From contig CM046307.1 in assembly GCA_025267735.1 (NCBI GenBank), forward strand, positions 2,465,258 through 2,529,257: a DNA stretch of 64,000 nucleotides, read 5' to 3'. Source of the DNA: Mactra quadrangularis (taxonomy: Eukaryota; Mollusca; Bivalvia; Venerida; Mactridae). The position numbers and the translations under genes were made by a program. The stretch's first letter is position 1. Every line of letters begins with the position of its first letter. This document shows, piece by piece, positions 23,060-33,754 of this stretch. The notes under the pieces are model-generated. The model was not told where the DNA came from, made no database searches, and saw only the letters and a list, made by a program, of their open reading frames with translations.

Positions 23060-23465
23060 CTGATTAAAACCCGATCCTAAATTCTCCGCTCGCCTACTCG
23101 CTAATTTAGATGTGTCTATTTCGTTATGAGGGTCACGTTCGGGTAACCTTTTCTCGTTATAAAATACATTACGCAGTATTATGTTTAGTAACTTGTTTCA
23201 TCGTCTAGATCGCGCAATTTGAAATGAGTCGTCTAACCACAGCCTGTGAATAACACCACCTTCAAATAATCTCGCAAACCTCGGTCTAAAAATTGAAATT
23301 ACGAAATCAAAATGCTATTCATAGTGTTTCGTCTAGATGAAAGCTACGCATTGATTGGTCGACACAAAGATCATCTCGACGTGACCCTCTTAGCGAACCT
23401 TAGAGATCATGTACGACAGCTCTCTACAGGATATCTCTTTACGGAGATTGACTTACCGACAACCT
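23060..23465 (+). mobile_element. 400-bp dispersed repeat, copy 1
   Basis: It starts CTGATTAAAACCCGATC and runs through GCAATTTGAAATGAG, TCTAGATGAAAGCTACGC and ATTGGTCGACACAAAG to a GGAGATTGA-like end. The same ordered landmarks occur at 29001-29398 (plus) and 37434-37833 (minus). The termini share only a short CAATCT-type inverted end. It is non-coding in all three copies, so probably a non-autonomous DNA element of unknown superfamily. This is the most diverged copy. Confidence 0.7.
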
Positions 23466-24471
23466 GGTGTATTTTTGCTGATACGTTTAAGGCTGCTTTT
23501 CAGCAGCAATGAAATGTTATTCTAACGTTCATCGCACTGGTGTCAACGTTACTATCCTTATCCAGTTGATTAGTGTGCTGTACATGTTTTATTGAACTGT
23601 AATCAAACTTGTACTTACCTAACATAATTTAAATTGTCCATGAGAGGAGAAAACGCAACAATACGATATTTACAAACTGTAATGACGTTTATAGGATATC
23701 CTACAAAAACGTTGAAAGTGCAATGGTGTTAAATGAAATATCAGATCTCATGTCAAAATTTGAATAGAGTTTATATTTATTCCTAAAGCATTTAATTGAA
23801 TTTCGAATGCTGGGTGTCTGCAGTCTTGTTAAAGTTGCATCATGAAAAAATGTCGTTTAGTAAAATTAGTAAAAACAATGCATTGTCAGTTCTAACATCA
23901 GGACAAGTGAAAAGCTTCCCTTAGATCCTACTTACTTTGCGAACATTTCGCTTTACGACTTTAAAGTATCTCCTATACATATTGTTTTCATACGGTTCAC
24001 ATCCAGTTCCATATAGAAATTCAAACTGCTAATGGACTATAACTCTATTTAATTAAAATCCTATTACTATTGCGATAAGTCGTGTAATCAACACAAACTT
24101 TTTCTGAATATAAACAAGAATCTGACCTATAAAATGACTTCATTGAATACTCTCTTCTATAGACTCAGTAATAAAAAGGTTCAAGTATCTATTGATTGCT
24201 AAATCTGTTCATGACATTTACATAAAAGATATTTCCTTTATTTTGAATGATTTTCGTCTTCTATAGCCTAGTTGTTTATTATCGTACATACGCACTTGTC
24301 GTGTTTGGTTTGTTTAGGTTTACGCTGTTTATCAACATCTAGTTTGTAGTTTTAGGCGGCATGTAAAGTAACCTGCTCTCTTTGACTCCTCTGTCGTCAA
24401 CAGGACTGCCCAACTTTTTGAAGGAGAGTCGACAATTTATATTTGACCACAAAACATGATATACACTACCC
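23466..24471. other. AT-rich non-coding DNA
   Basis: About 1 kb without a recognisable gene or repeat. Confidence 0.5.
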
Positions 24472-24841
24472 ACCAAAAGTTTAGAGACATTTTCACTATG
24501 TGAGCCTAGTAAATCTAGCTTGAATCAAAACTTTTAAAACCGTCTTTTTAGAAATGCTTCTTGGTTTTGCTTTAGTTTTAGTTATTATTCTTTTTATACT
24601 TGATATTACAAAAGTAGCTTAAAACTTTGCTATGCAAAATATTTTAATTGAACATGGATTTGGAGGTTATGGGATGTCAAAATCTGCATCTAATATCTGC
24701 GATGCATTCATGGAATATGTTCTAAATTCATCACCAATCGTAATAAACATATTCACAAAATAATGGTTCTACAAAAACAGTCATTAAAATTAAAGAACTT
24801 CTGTAAATGTTGGTTGTCCCCAGACTTTAGTGGGCACTGTA
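24472..24841. mobile_element. Tc1/mariner-like short-TIR element
   Basis: The left end is TACACTACCCACCAAAAGT and the right end, reverse-complemented, is TACAGTGCCCACTAAAGT. Such TACAGTGCC-type termini with TA at the edge are characteristic of Tc1-like elements. At 370 bp there is no room for a transposase, so it would be non-autonomous. Confidence 0.5.
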
Positions 24842-25199
24842 GTAGGCGAATCTTTATAAAAAAAGTCATACTCGTACCTTGTCGCTCGCGACTAGGAACT
24901 AAGTTCAAGCAGTCTAATTTGAAGTTCATTCTTTACGTGCTTATCGTTAGACACGGTAATGGTTCGAATTAGTTTGTCAGAGATTGTATTAGCTTGTGAC
25001 GCTCTGATGGTTTGTTTTAAGGTCATGTTTGGTTTGTATTTTAAGAGAAACTTGTTAAACAAGAAGTAAATCATCGTCATACTTACTATCAACTATCATG
25101 TATATTATTATATTTTATATATCATTATTATAAATTATGTTTCTTTATAACAATTTTCTCAATTAGATTTATGAAACACGCATAATTAGTTTTTGGTAA

Positions 25200-25489
25200 T
25201 ACGCCGTAGCAACACATTTTATAGGTTATATCACGGCGGTCCGCCCACCTACTCAATGTCCAGGAAAGGCTAAATCTCTGGATTTAGCTGTTAAACAATT
25301 ACTAGGCGCATACTTCCGTCAGTGACTGACTACTGCCCTACATGATTTAGAATCAGTAGTAGGAGAGAGAATGACCGAAGAAAAAAAATCATGACCAAGT
25401 TCCACGAAAGTATGCCTCGCACGGGAATCGAACCTACGACCCCTCAGTCAGTAGACTTGTGCGCTGCCGACTGAGCTAGCCGGGCGGGC
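25200..25489 (-). mobile_element. tRNA-derived SINE, family A, copy 1
   Basis: On the minus strand the head GCCCGCCCGGCTAGCTCAGT contains a pol III A box (TAGCTCAGTCGG), and GGTTCGATTCC provides the B box. A body of about 215 bp follows, ending near TGTTGCTACGGCGT. A second copy at 53540-53822 shares head, body and end, so this is a SINE rather than a lone tRNA gene. It would depend on a LINE for retrotransposition; which one is unknown. Confidence 0.8.
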
Positions 25490-27127
25490 ATTGTTTATTT
25501 TTAACACGACACAACCAGCACAGGATGAAGCGAAAGGCTGAATCAGGAGCATTTTCTTATTACCACAAAATATTTCCTTTGTTGGAACCACTTTTTTGTA
25601 ACCTGACCTAAATACTCCTACCAGTTTCTGCATGTATTGTGTAAAATTGGTAATTCAAGATTTCAGAATGTAACATAGTAGTTTGGGGAGATCTTTCTCT
25701 GCATTGTGAAATTTTGTCATTTTTCTCTCGTTGATGAATAAACATTTATGATAAAGATTATCCCAGTCTACGAAATTAGTGAGTGCCTGGTTACCCAAGA
25801 CAACCAAATTATAGTTGGGGCAACCAAATCGCAAGAACAGGATAATAGTGCTTGTTGCAAAAATGGCTGGACAACCATATTCTTATCATAATTACGTAGA
25901 CTGTAAGCCATTAGAAAAGCATGCTAAGTTATCCGACAGTCGTTAATACCCAAACAATGGCGTTAATGCAGGGTATAAAAACAAACAAAAACTTATAATT
26001 ATGATTATGTAACAAATCACAGCGGTGTGATATAATTGTGATGAATTGCTCTCTAAATAAACGAAACACAAAACATATTACGCAACTATCACTAATTAAA
26101 TAAAACCCATGGCAATAATTTAATGTCGCTGCGATGTGAATAACATTTATATTGGATTAAGGCGTACAACAATAAAAACAAATAAAGGAAAATTAATTGA
26201 ATAAATACATTATAGTCAATAAAGGTATAATTGGAAGCACTCGGTGATGCCAAACATGCATTCGCCGTATGTATTCAAAAATAATTATTAGTCTTATTTC
26301 GTCCTGAATGTGAAAACAGTTCATTTTAATCAATAAAACCGCATGAAAGATGACATTCTGTCAATACAATGAAACATTACAATGTCTGGTGCCTAAAGTG
26401 ACTTGCATATAGAACATGTGTTTAAACAAGAAGTTTTATGGTGCAATAAACATCGCAGAACAAATTGTTCAATTATTTCTAAACAAAATATTATGAACAA
26501 ATAATCTTTAGAAGACGATGTCGAAGAAATTGTGATTTTGACTATTCAATGACAAGCACAACTTTGTTTGCTGAATATTTTCGTCCTTGATAAAGTATAT
26601 AAAATATAGTTTAGTTGTGAGTTTTGGATAAAATAGCATTATGTATCAATGAAATTAATCTAAAACAAGACAGCCGAAATAATACAACTCAATTTGGTTT
26701 TATACACGGAACTTTTAAATAGTCTGTTTAGATGAAACACGTGATTTATTTTCGTGCCTGTTCTAAAAACACATGCATCCTGAATAATAAACATGTACGC
26801 TAAAATTCATAATATATCATTCCCTTTCATTCCAAAGATAATTTAGTCCCAGATAGAGTCAAGTCCTAGAAAGAGCTTTTGTTATTCATGCGCTGTTTTA
26901 CTAAACAATATTGATACCAGCGTTGTCAAGAACATAAACCATTTAACGCTAATAGCATAACTCTTAAAAGCATTTCAATATGTTTGCAATAATATATCAG
27001 CGGTCATGCTACATATGTTGAACCCTAGGTTTAAAAAAAAACTAATCACAAAACTTCGCTAATGGCTTAACTTGATACAAGGCGGAAGAATGGCATACAA
27101 CTATTTCATGACAAAATTTCATAAAGG
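25490..27127. other. AT-rich non-coding DNA
   Basis: About 1.6 kb with no recognised gene or repeat. Confidence 0.5.
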
Positions 27128-27190
27128 AATCAGGAATCAACCCACGAGTCCTGGTATGGTCGACGAAATACCGACTGAGCTAACAGGGTT
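27128..27190 (-). repeat. tRNA-like sequence with A and B boxes
   Basis: The minus strand has GTTAGCTCAGTCGGTA (A-box-like) and TGGGTTGATTCC (B-box-like) 25 bases apart. It borders one arm of an inverted repeat: about 27187-27235 pairs with 27437-27490. The clover-leaf is not intact, so it is a SINE head or tRNA pseudogene. Confidence 0.45.
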
Positions 27191-27752
27191 ATTCGGAACA
27201 ACCTCGGCGATCATCTACGAAGATATACCTCGGAAATTAGACGTACACAAAGTAGCAATACAACCAGGTTATGAGGTCCGGCGACTGTAATTTTTCATGT
27301 CAACATATAATAAAAACATTTTTACACGCTTTATCACATCTTTTATCAGAACAATGTCTCAAACATCGTATTTCTGTGTAGTTCAGACTATATTACCACA
27401 GAAACCAAATTCCTAGATCTACTTTTTCACCGTATGATATCCTAGGTTTATCTGTGTAGAAGATCGCCGATGTAGTTCCGAATGCTAACATGGTGATTGG
27501 ACACAAAACATATTAACAAGATAATTAATTGCATGGCATGATAATCACCCATCTCAATTTTTTAAATCCATAGTTAGGGGGGGGGGGGCATATTGGAGTT
27601 ACCATTTGATACATGTACATACTCCATGTATTTATCATGTAATAACTTTGATGATACGATGCAGAGTTCTCTCCCATATATTAGTAGAACATTGAATGTA
27701 TTACAGGAACTATTGATATTATACAACACTTGACAAAGTTTTCTCCCGATAC

Positions 27753-28318
27753 TACACTACCCGCCATAAGTAAGTATACATTGTTATCGGATATTTAATA
27801 AAAAAGACAAAAACAAACAACTTTCAAAGACATTTTTATCGACAAGTAATTCATGTTAATGAAATAAATATGTTATTTAATGTCAAATAATAGTCTGCAT
27901 TACAAGAACGTGGTTATAATACAACTTTTAGAAAAAAAATTCAAGTCTATAACAAAATACCGATTTACATCCAACTCAGCAAAATTATCATGCTGTATTG
28001 ATGATTTACGTACAAAAGTGTTATACGTATTATTTTATTTCAGGCATATACATGTAATCAAGTTTATTTTATCATTTGGATTGAATTTGTCAAGACAAAT
28101 CTCATTACAAAAAAATGATAAAACGAAAACAATGACTCAATTTTAAATTAATGCATACTTTGTCTGAAAATGGTGGAACTGAGTTTCTTTTACCTTCAAG
28201 TTATATTTTAAATTACCTTTCTTGCAGAATGATTGCAAAACGTTTTAATAATATTAGTCATTTGTGAAAATATGACAAAAACATGTGAGTGTATGCCTAA
28301 TTATTGAGGGTAGTGTAT
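27753..28318. mobile_element. Tc1/mariner-like element with TACACTACCC termini
   Basis: Both ends begin TACACTACCC, the right one in reverse complement, and the similarity extends imperfectly to about 27 bp (CCATAAGTAAG against CAATAATTAGG). Terminal TA fits TA target duplication. The 566-bp interior is AT-rich with only a poor 88-codon ORF. The ends resemble the element at 24472-24841. Confidence 0.5.
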
Positions 28319-29000
28319 GAGTAGCAAAGATTTCATTCTAAAAGTTGAGGCGTTAATCATGGTTAAGATGTCTGTCCCTTGTGAATGAACACTGATGGGT
28401 TAACTAGAATTGCTGGATAAACGCGTTCTTTAAGCTTGGTTGGGAAAGTAAGAATCGAAGATTTATAAACTTTATACACTCTCTATATATTTGAAATACA
28501 AACAAAGTACATGTACTAATGATATCACGAATTATTTCGAGTCCATTCACGCGCCCTTTTTTTACTTTCTAGCGTTCATTTTGTTATCATGTGATCTAAA
28601 ATGAATCGTTTTGATTGGCTTAAAGCAACCGGTGTCGACTTAAAATGGACAAATCTTGATGACTGTATGTGTCGCCGTCCAGGAACGGCGACAAAAAATG
28701 TTCGAGAATTAACAAATTCTAATCAATTTCAAGGAAACGATTGACCGGCTTTCAGATTTTCCATATAGTCACAGTCCTAACAAAAAGAAGCCCCACTTCC
28801 TAAAAGGCAATCTCTGTGTCATTATTATAATAGTTTCTACGATTAAAGTGTAAACCTTTTTAAAGAAAATTCCAATGTGCAAATTAATGTTTATATGGCC
28901 TTAATTAATACTTTAATGTGTAATAAAAACAGAATCCTGTCAGTGTCGAGTGTAAGGGATTGAAAGTTCAATAAATGTGAATTGTTACGTACATGCGCAA
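28319..29000. other. Non-coding DNA
   Basis: No gene is seen. A small GC-rich inverted motif, GTCGCCGTCCAGGAACGGCGAC, is at about 28671-28692. Confidence 0.4.
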
Positions 29001-29398
29001 TCTGATTAAAACCCGATCTAAAATTTTACACTCGCATACTCGCTAATTTAGATCTGGCCTTTTCCAAAGGAAGGTCACGTTCAGGTGACGTTTTCTCATC
29101 ATAATATTCATGACGAAATTGTTATGATACGTAACTTGTTTACATCGTCTACGTCACGCAATTTGAAATGAGCCGCCCAATCGCAGACTGTGAATAATAC
29201 CGCTGTTAAATTAGCAAGCAAAACTTGGTCTAAAAATAGAAATTACGAAATCAAAATGTGATGAACAGTGTTTTCGTCTAGATGAAAGCTACGCATTGAT
29301 TGGTCGACACAAAGTTCATCTCGACGTGACCTTCCACGGAGAAAGTAGAGAGCCTGTACGACAACGTTCTACATGATGTATCTGTTTTCGGAGAGTGG
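29001..29398 (+). mobile_element. 400-bp dispersed repeat, copy 2
   Basis: It has the same landmark order as copies 1 and 3: TCTGATTAAAACCCGATC, then CGCAATTTGAAATGAG, GTCTAGATGAAAGCTACG and ATTGGTCGACACAAAG, ending near CGGAGAGTGG. It is closer to copy 3 than to copy 1. Confidence 0.7.
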
Positions 29399-31321
29399 TA
29401 CATGCGATAATGGGTGTGAAGAAAACTCATTTTATGATCCCATATTGTGCTTGGAAGAGAGTGGTCTTTGAAGTTGGTGGTGACGATTGTCGATGAAACA
29501 CATTTAGGACAGAAATATATCATTTAATTAAAATTCAGAAATAGATCGCTGCCATCTTACAATCATACAATTAAAAGAAAAATATCTAGAAAATATATGT
29601 CCTGTAATTTGTATTGGTTTTCCGTTCTGTGAAGACAAACTTTTATAGAATTTATTTGTATTGTTACACGATAAAGAAATGTCATTGTTCTTTTGATGTT
29701 TTCTGTTGATCAGACGATGCATTGTGTTATTTATTTGTTTGTTTGGAAGTACTCACTTGAAAAGTTTCCAAATGATTGTGGAGGCACTTATTGTCATGCT
29801 GAATCAATACTTCTTTGATGCTTTTATACCATAAACTGTGGCGGTATTCGATAAAAATATAAAATTTTATTTTCAGGGTATCTTAAATTTTATTGTCAAA
29901 ATGACGTCATCTCAGAAGATAAATGACGCCATCTTTGAAATTAATGAGTTCACACTTATTTATATATATTTATTAAATTTCCTCTAAGAAAACAAAACGA
30001 AATATTCGTCAATTTTGGGCTAAGATAATTCTAATTTCACCGCATACGCTCGGAAAACAACATTGTCTCTCGTTGCTACTAGTTTCGTAAACAACGGTGA
30101 CTTAGCTTCAAGAAAATGTAAAAACTCATTTTCTACTTCCGGTTTGTATACCGGACTATACGCCATTCGTTAATTGTAGTTTTATCTCACTTGGTGAATA
30201 AAGCATGATTGTGACATAATAATGATTATCAACTTCTTCAACTTTCTCAGCAATCGAGTGGACATCTAAATCTGATACCAATATTCATTTTATATATTTC
30301 TCAATGATTATTGCATATGTTACTATAAATAGTAACATAATTGACGTGGAATTGTGCAAATGTGGCCTTAATGTGGGCAATATATTCCAGTATTGAGCAA
30401 GTGTGCAAGCATACCGATATTTGGCTCACTTCCTAGTGCGCCAAAAATCGATATTGAGGCAACTTTCGGTTATTACGCACCTGCAGTCCAACAACGGCAG
30501 ACTTTCCGCGCGTGAAATTCGCTACGTAATTAGCAACAAGAAGCTATCCAACTTTACGACGAGTGTTTTTTTCATCGTAAAATAAGATAATCAACGACAA
30601 GACTTACGTTTTATTTCACGGCGTCTCAACGCCGTGATATTGTGGTGGGTAGATTTTGATAGCAATGGGCAAAAGTCACGTGATAAAAAATGATAAAAAT
30701 CCTTTCGATTTCCACTGCCGACAAATTTATTGTTTTTAATGCAGTCATAGTACAGCCCATTTCCGTTAAAAGTTAAATAGAAAAATCATTTTTGGGGGAA
30801 TCCATATAAACAATTTTTCTTGCAACAATGCAACACACGAAAAATCAGCGTTTTATATCAACACATTTCCGCAAATCCTTTCGAATCACACGAAAAGGGG
30901 CAGGTATAAATCGCGAACCAACCGGACCAGGAGACCAGTTTAGTATACGGATACAGTTTAACAAATATGCGTATCATAATGTGTGTATAGTACATATATT
31001 ATTGATATTTGCCAATATTTTATTTGAAAAGATAAGACACCAATATCGAAATTATATTTTAAGAAATAACTTTGCAGACTTTAACTATTAAAAGAATCGT
31101 CGATTGCTTCATCACATATTGTTGTAAATAATATATATTTCAACTGTTAGAGCATTTATCATTTGAAAACTAATTTGATATGATTCATATATTTTAATAA
31201 CATACCTTTTTTTCTTATTAGCCGACTGTATAATAAAGAAGCGTAATCGTGTAACATTGACTCTTAATTCTTACTCTTACTGATTTCTATTGGCGATCTT
31301 TTCTAACTATGATTAAGTGCA
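29399..31321. other. AT-rich non-coding DNA
   Basis: About 1.9 kb with no supported gene. A perfect 8-bp hairpin (CACGGCGT-CTCA-ACGCCGTG) is at about 30617-30636. Confidence 0.5.
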
Positions 31322-31695
31322 GCGGACCAGTTAATTTTAAGAGCATAAGAGTTACGGACCAGGGTTGAGTTCAGTAACTGCGAACGTTATAGAACGTTCC
31401 GCAACGATACATTCGGAAGTCCTCGTCCATTTGCTGCGAATAACCTCGGACATATTTGGACGCTATTTTGAAATGTCCGGCGTTAAAGTAAACAAATGTA
31501 TGACCGAGGAGTTCCGAATGCATCGTTATGTAACGTACTGTAGCGTTTTGTGTAATTGAACTTGCTTCTGGTTATAGATCGAGCAGATGTAAGATTATTT
31601 TTGCAGACTTTTTTTAATTATGAAAAGTTTGGTACTATATTGACGGACTATTGACCAGACGGACCAGGTAATTTTAAGAGAGTTAAAATGACGGA
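31322..31695. repeat. 36-38 bp direct repeat flanking a foldback element
   Basis: CGGACCAG(T/G)TAATTTTAAGAG...ACGGAC occurs at 31322-31357 and again at 31658-31695, on either side of the MITE at 31365-31563. It may be an older element or tandem repeat into which the MITE inserted. Confidence 0.5.
31365..31563. mobile_element. Foldback MITE, family E, copy 1
   Basis: The ends are inverted over about 60 bp: the left arm has AACGTTCCGCAACGATACAT and TCGGAAGTCCTCG, and the right arm has CGAGGAGTTCCGAATGCATC. The centre includes CGGACATATTTGGACGCTAT and AAGTAAACAAATGTATG. A longer, better-paired relative lies at 51459-51771. Confidence 0.65.
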
Positions 31696-32756
31696 CATTT
31701 ACACCTAGGTGAAAAGCTCGCCAGTTTTTAATTTGTTCGAATGGAGTATGTTTTCTCGAGTCCGAGTGAATTCATTATTAAGAAAAATGATTTCTATTCG
31801 AAATAGCTTGCCTTTTGTATTTAAGTGCATCATTCCGAAATTAAAATACATGTTAAATCCTTTCGTGTATCCGGCAACAAAATTCTTCCGTAACAAGTAA
31901 AGGTATGACTACTCTCTAATACACTGGTTTGAAAGATTCACTCGCTGACTCTCTACCTCTGCTTAAATACTATGCGCAAACTGATATTTCTATTTCAAGG
32001 CAAAGACACACACATTTAGATTGCATGACTGTCTCGTGATTAAAAAATAAATGCAATAAATGCAACAAATGTTCACGCCTGTAAAATCAAAATGTCGAAA
32101 TTCAAAGATGCTGGACAGTTATGCATTAGATAGATGATTGGTTACACGGATTGGTAAGAACAGATCCGAAATGTGAGGAGCACTTGACTAAACAGAAGCG
32201 ATAAGTCATGTAAATAGCTTCTGTTCTGAAGAACTATGTTTTCCCTTCTGCCGATCTTTTTAAGCGTCATGCAAATATGAATTACTGGAAATAAATCCAA
32301 CTAAAACCAAACATCCTGTCGGCATAAAGATGGTGTCTAGATCCAGACCATTCGCGTACTCCAAATTTGTCAAGATTCTCAATCTAACTAGTATCGAGAA
32401 TCTTACTAGGCTTTTGGAACGAGATTGTTACATTTGAACAGAAAAACGTTTTATGACAAGTTACCTTTTAATTACTGAAAAACCTTAACATGACAATTCA
32501 ATATAATGCTCTTTTGAGTTACCTTTAGATTATACTTAATCATTCTTTTTTGTTTGCCGTGACAATCCCTTTGCTGCATTTAGCAGCAATTTTTTACTTG
32601 TAATAAGCATTCATTAGATTCCAACGTTTCATTATTGAAAAATAACAATACATGTGACGTAATGTCAACGTGCAAAAGAGCGCGTTACGTCGAGAAAAAA
32701 ATTGCTTTTGTTTTAGAAAGCATCATTACATGCAAGAGTCAACATATGCAATAGAA
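31696..32756. other. Non-coding DNA
   Basis: About 1 kb without a supported gene. Confidence 0.5.
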
Positions 32757-32894
32757 AGGTTATGAAACAAGGCAAGTGTGCCTTAAGTCGATATCGGCAC
32801 ACTTTTCCTCGGCATTAGCTATCGGGCTAAAGCCCTCGGACCAATATCTAAGCAAGTGTGCGATATCAGGCACACTTGCCCTGTTTAATAACCT
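32757..32894. mobile_element. Small MITE with AGGTTAT...ATAACCT ends
   Basis: This 138-bp element has imperfect inverted ends of about 40 bp. The left is AGGTTATGAAACAAGG then CAAGTGTGCC; the right is GGCACACTTG then CCCTGTTTAATAACCT. It contains no ORF. Confidence 0.6.
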
Positions 32895-32934
32895 CTACAT
32901 ATTTGACATTCTCTGCCATCTAAAGCTTAACATA

Positions 32935-33085
32935 GTAATAATAGTTAATAATAGTAATTGTAAAAGTATTAATAATAGTATTAATGATAGTATTAATAAT
33001 GAAAGTAATAATAATAGTAATGATAATAGAAAGAATGATTTTAATAATAATAATAGTAATAATAATAATATTAATAATAATGTAC
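32935..33085. repeat. AAT-rich trinucleotide microsatellite
   Basis: A run of TAATAATAG-type units with interruptions (AATAATAATAGTAAT and similar) over about 150 bp. Confidence 0.85.
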
Positions 33086-33489
33086 GGCTTTGCTATTTTC
33101 TATTTTATCACATTTGAACTCGTTTCATAATGTTATAGTCACATGTATGTTTCCAGGAAATTATTGACTAATTGTCCCTTATCTAGGCAAGTTTCAGTCA
33201 CAGATGTTAAATAAATATAAGTATTATAAATAAAAACATATTAACTCTCAAAATTATTATGTACATATGTAAAATAACACCTTATTACCATATCTCCTAT
33301 GTAAATAAAACAAATTAGCAAAACATATTAAAGCAATAAAACATTATTTTAATATAGCAACTAAGAATGTGAAACCAATATACATGAACTTGGTAAAATA
33401 TTAGGCCCGTTAATATATATGAAATTAATATGAAACATATTTTTATTAAAAATGAAATGAAATATTTACATGTAAGTATAAAAAACTCA

Positions 33490-33752
33490 GGTTCGTAGCG
33501 CAGTAGACTTTGTGCAAGATTTCGAAATTAATGTTTCGAAGGAATTGCTGCTTCAAGCTCACACGGGCTGGTTACACCTGTTCACGAAAACTCGACAAAA
33601 ATGACGATTTTCCTTTATTATTAAAGTATATGAAAGAGCTGACAATCTTGTGGAAGGGTACGTAAGTACTGATAATAAACAGCGGCACAGAAAAGCTTGT
33701 TTAAAGCTTGATGTCGTTAAATTACAACATTTGTATAGACACGGTGTTGTAC
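33490..33752 (+). mobile_element. tRNA-derived SINE, family C, copy 1 (3' end cut by another element)
   Basis: A degenerate tRNA-like start (TTCGTAGCGCAGTAGAC) is followed by the family body landmarks CTTGTGGAAGGGTA and GACACGGTGTTG. The copy stops at the TA where the large foldback element begins, so the insertion came after the SINE. Related copies are at 44050-44300 and 62998-63233. Confidence 0.6.
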
Positions 33753-33754
33753 TA

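Noticed and set aside
25418..25489. Possible functional tRNA gene on the minus strand
   Set aside because: The A and B boxes are good, but the same head is attached to a shared 200-bp body here and at 53540, so it is a SINE head.
27072..27290. 72-codon ORF as a possible small protein
   Set aside because: It overlaps the tRNA-like sequence and the inverted repeat, with no family resemblance.
27576..27590. Run of G residues
   Set aside because: A single homopolymer with no associated repeat; it may also be a sequencing weak point.
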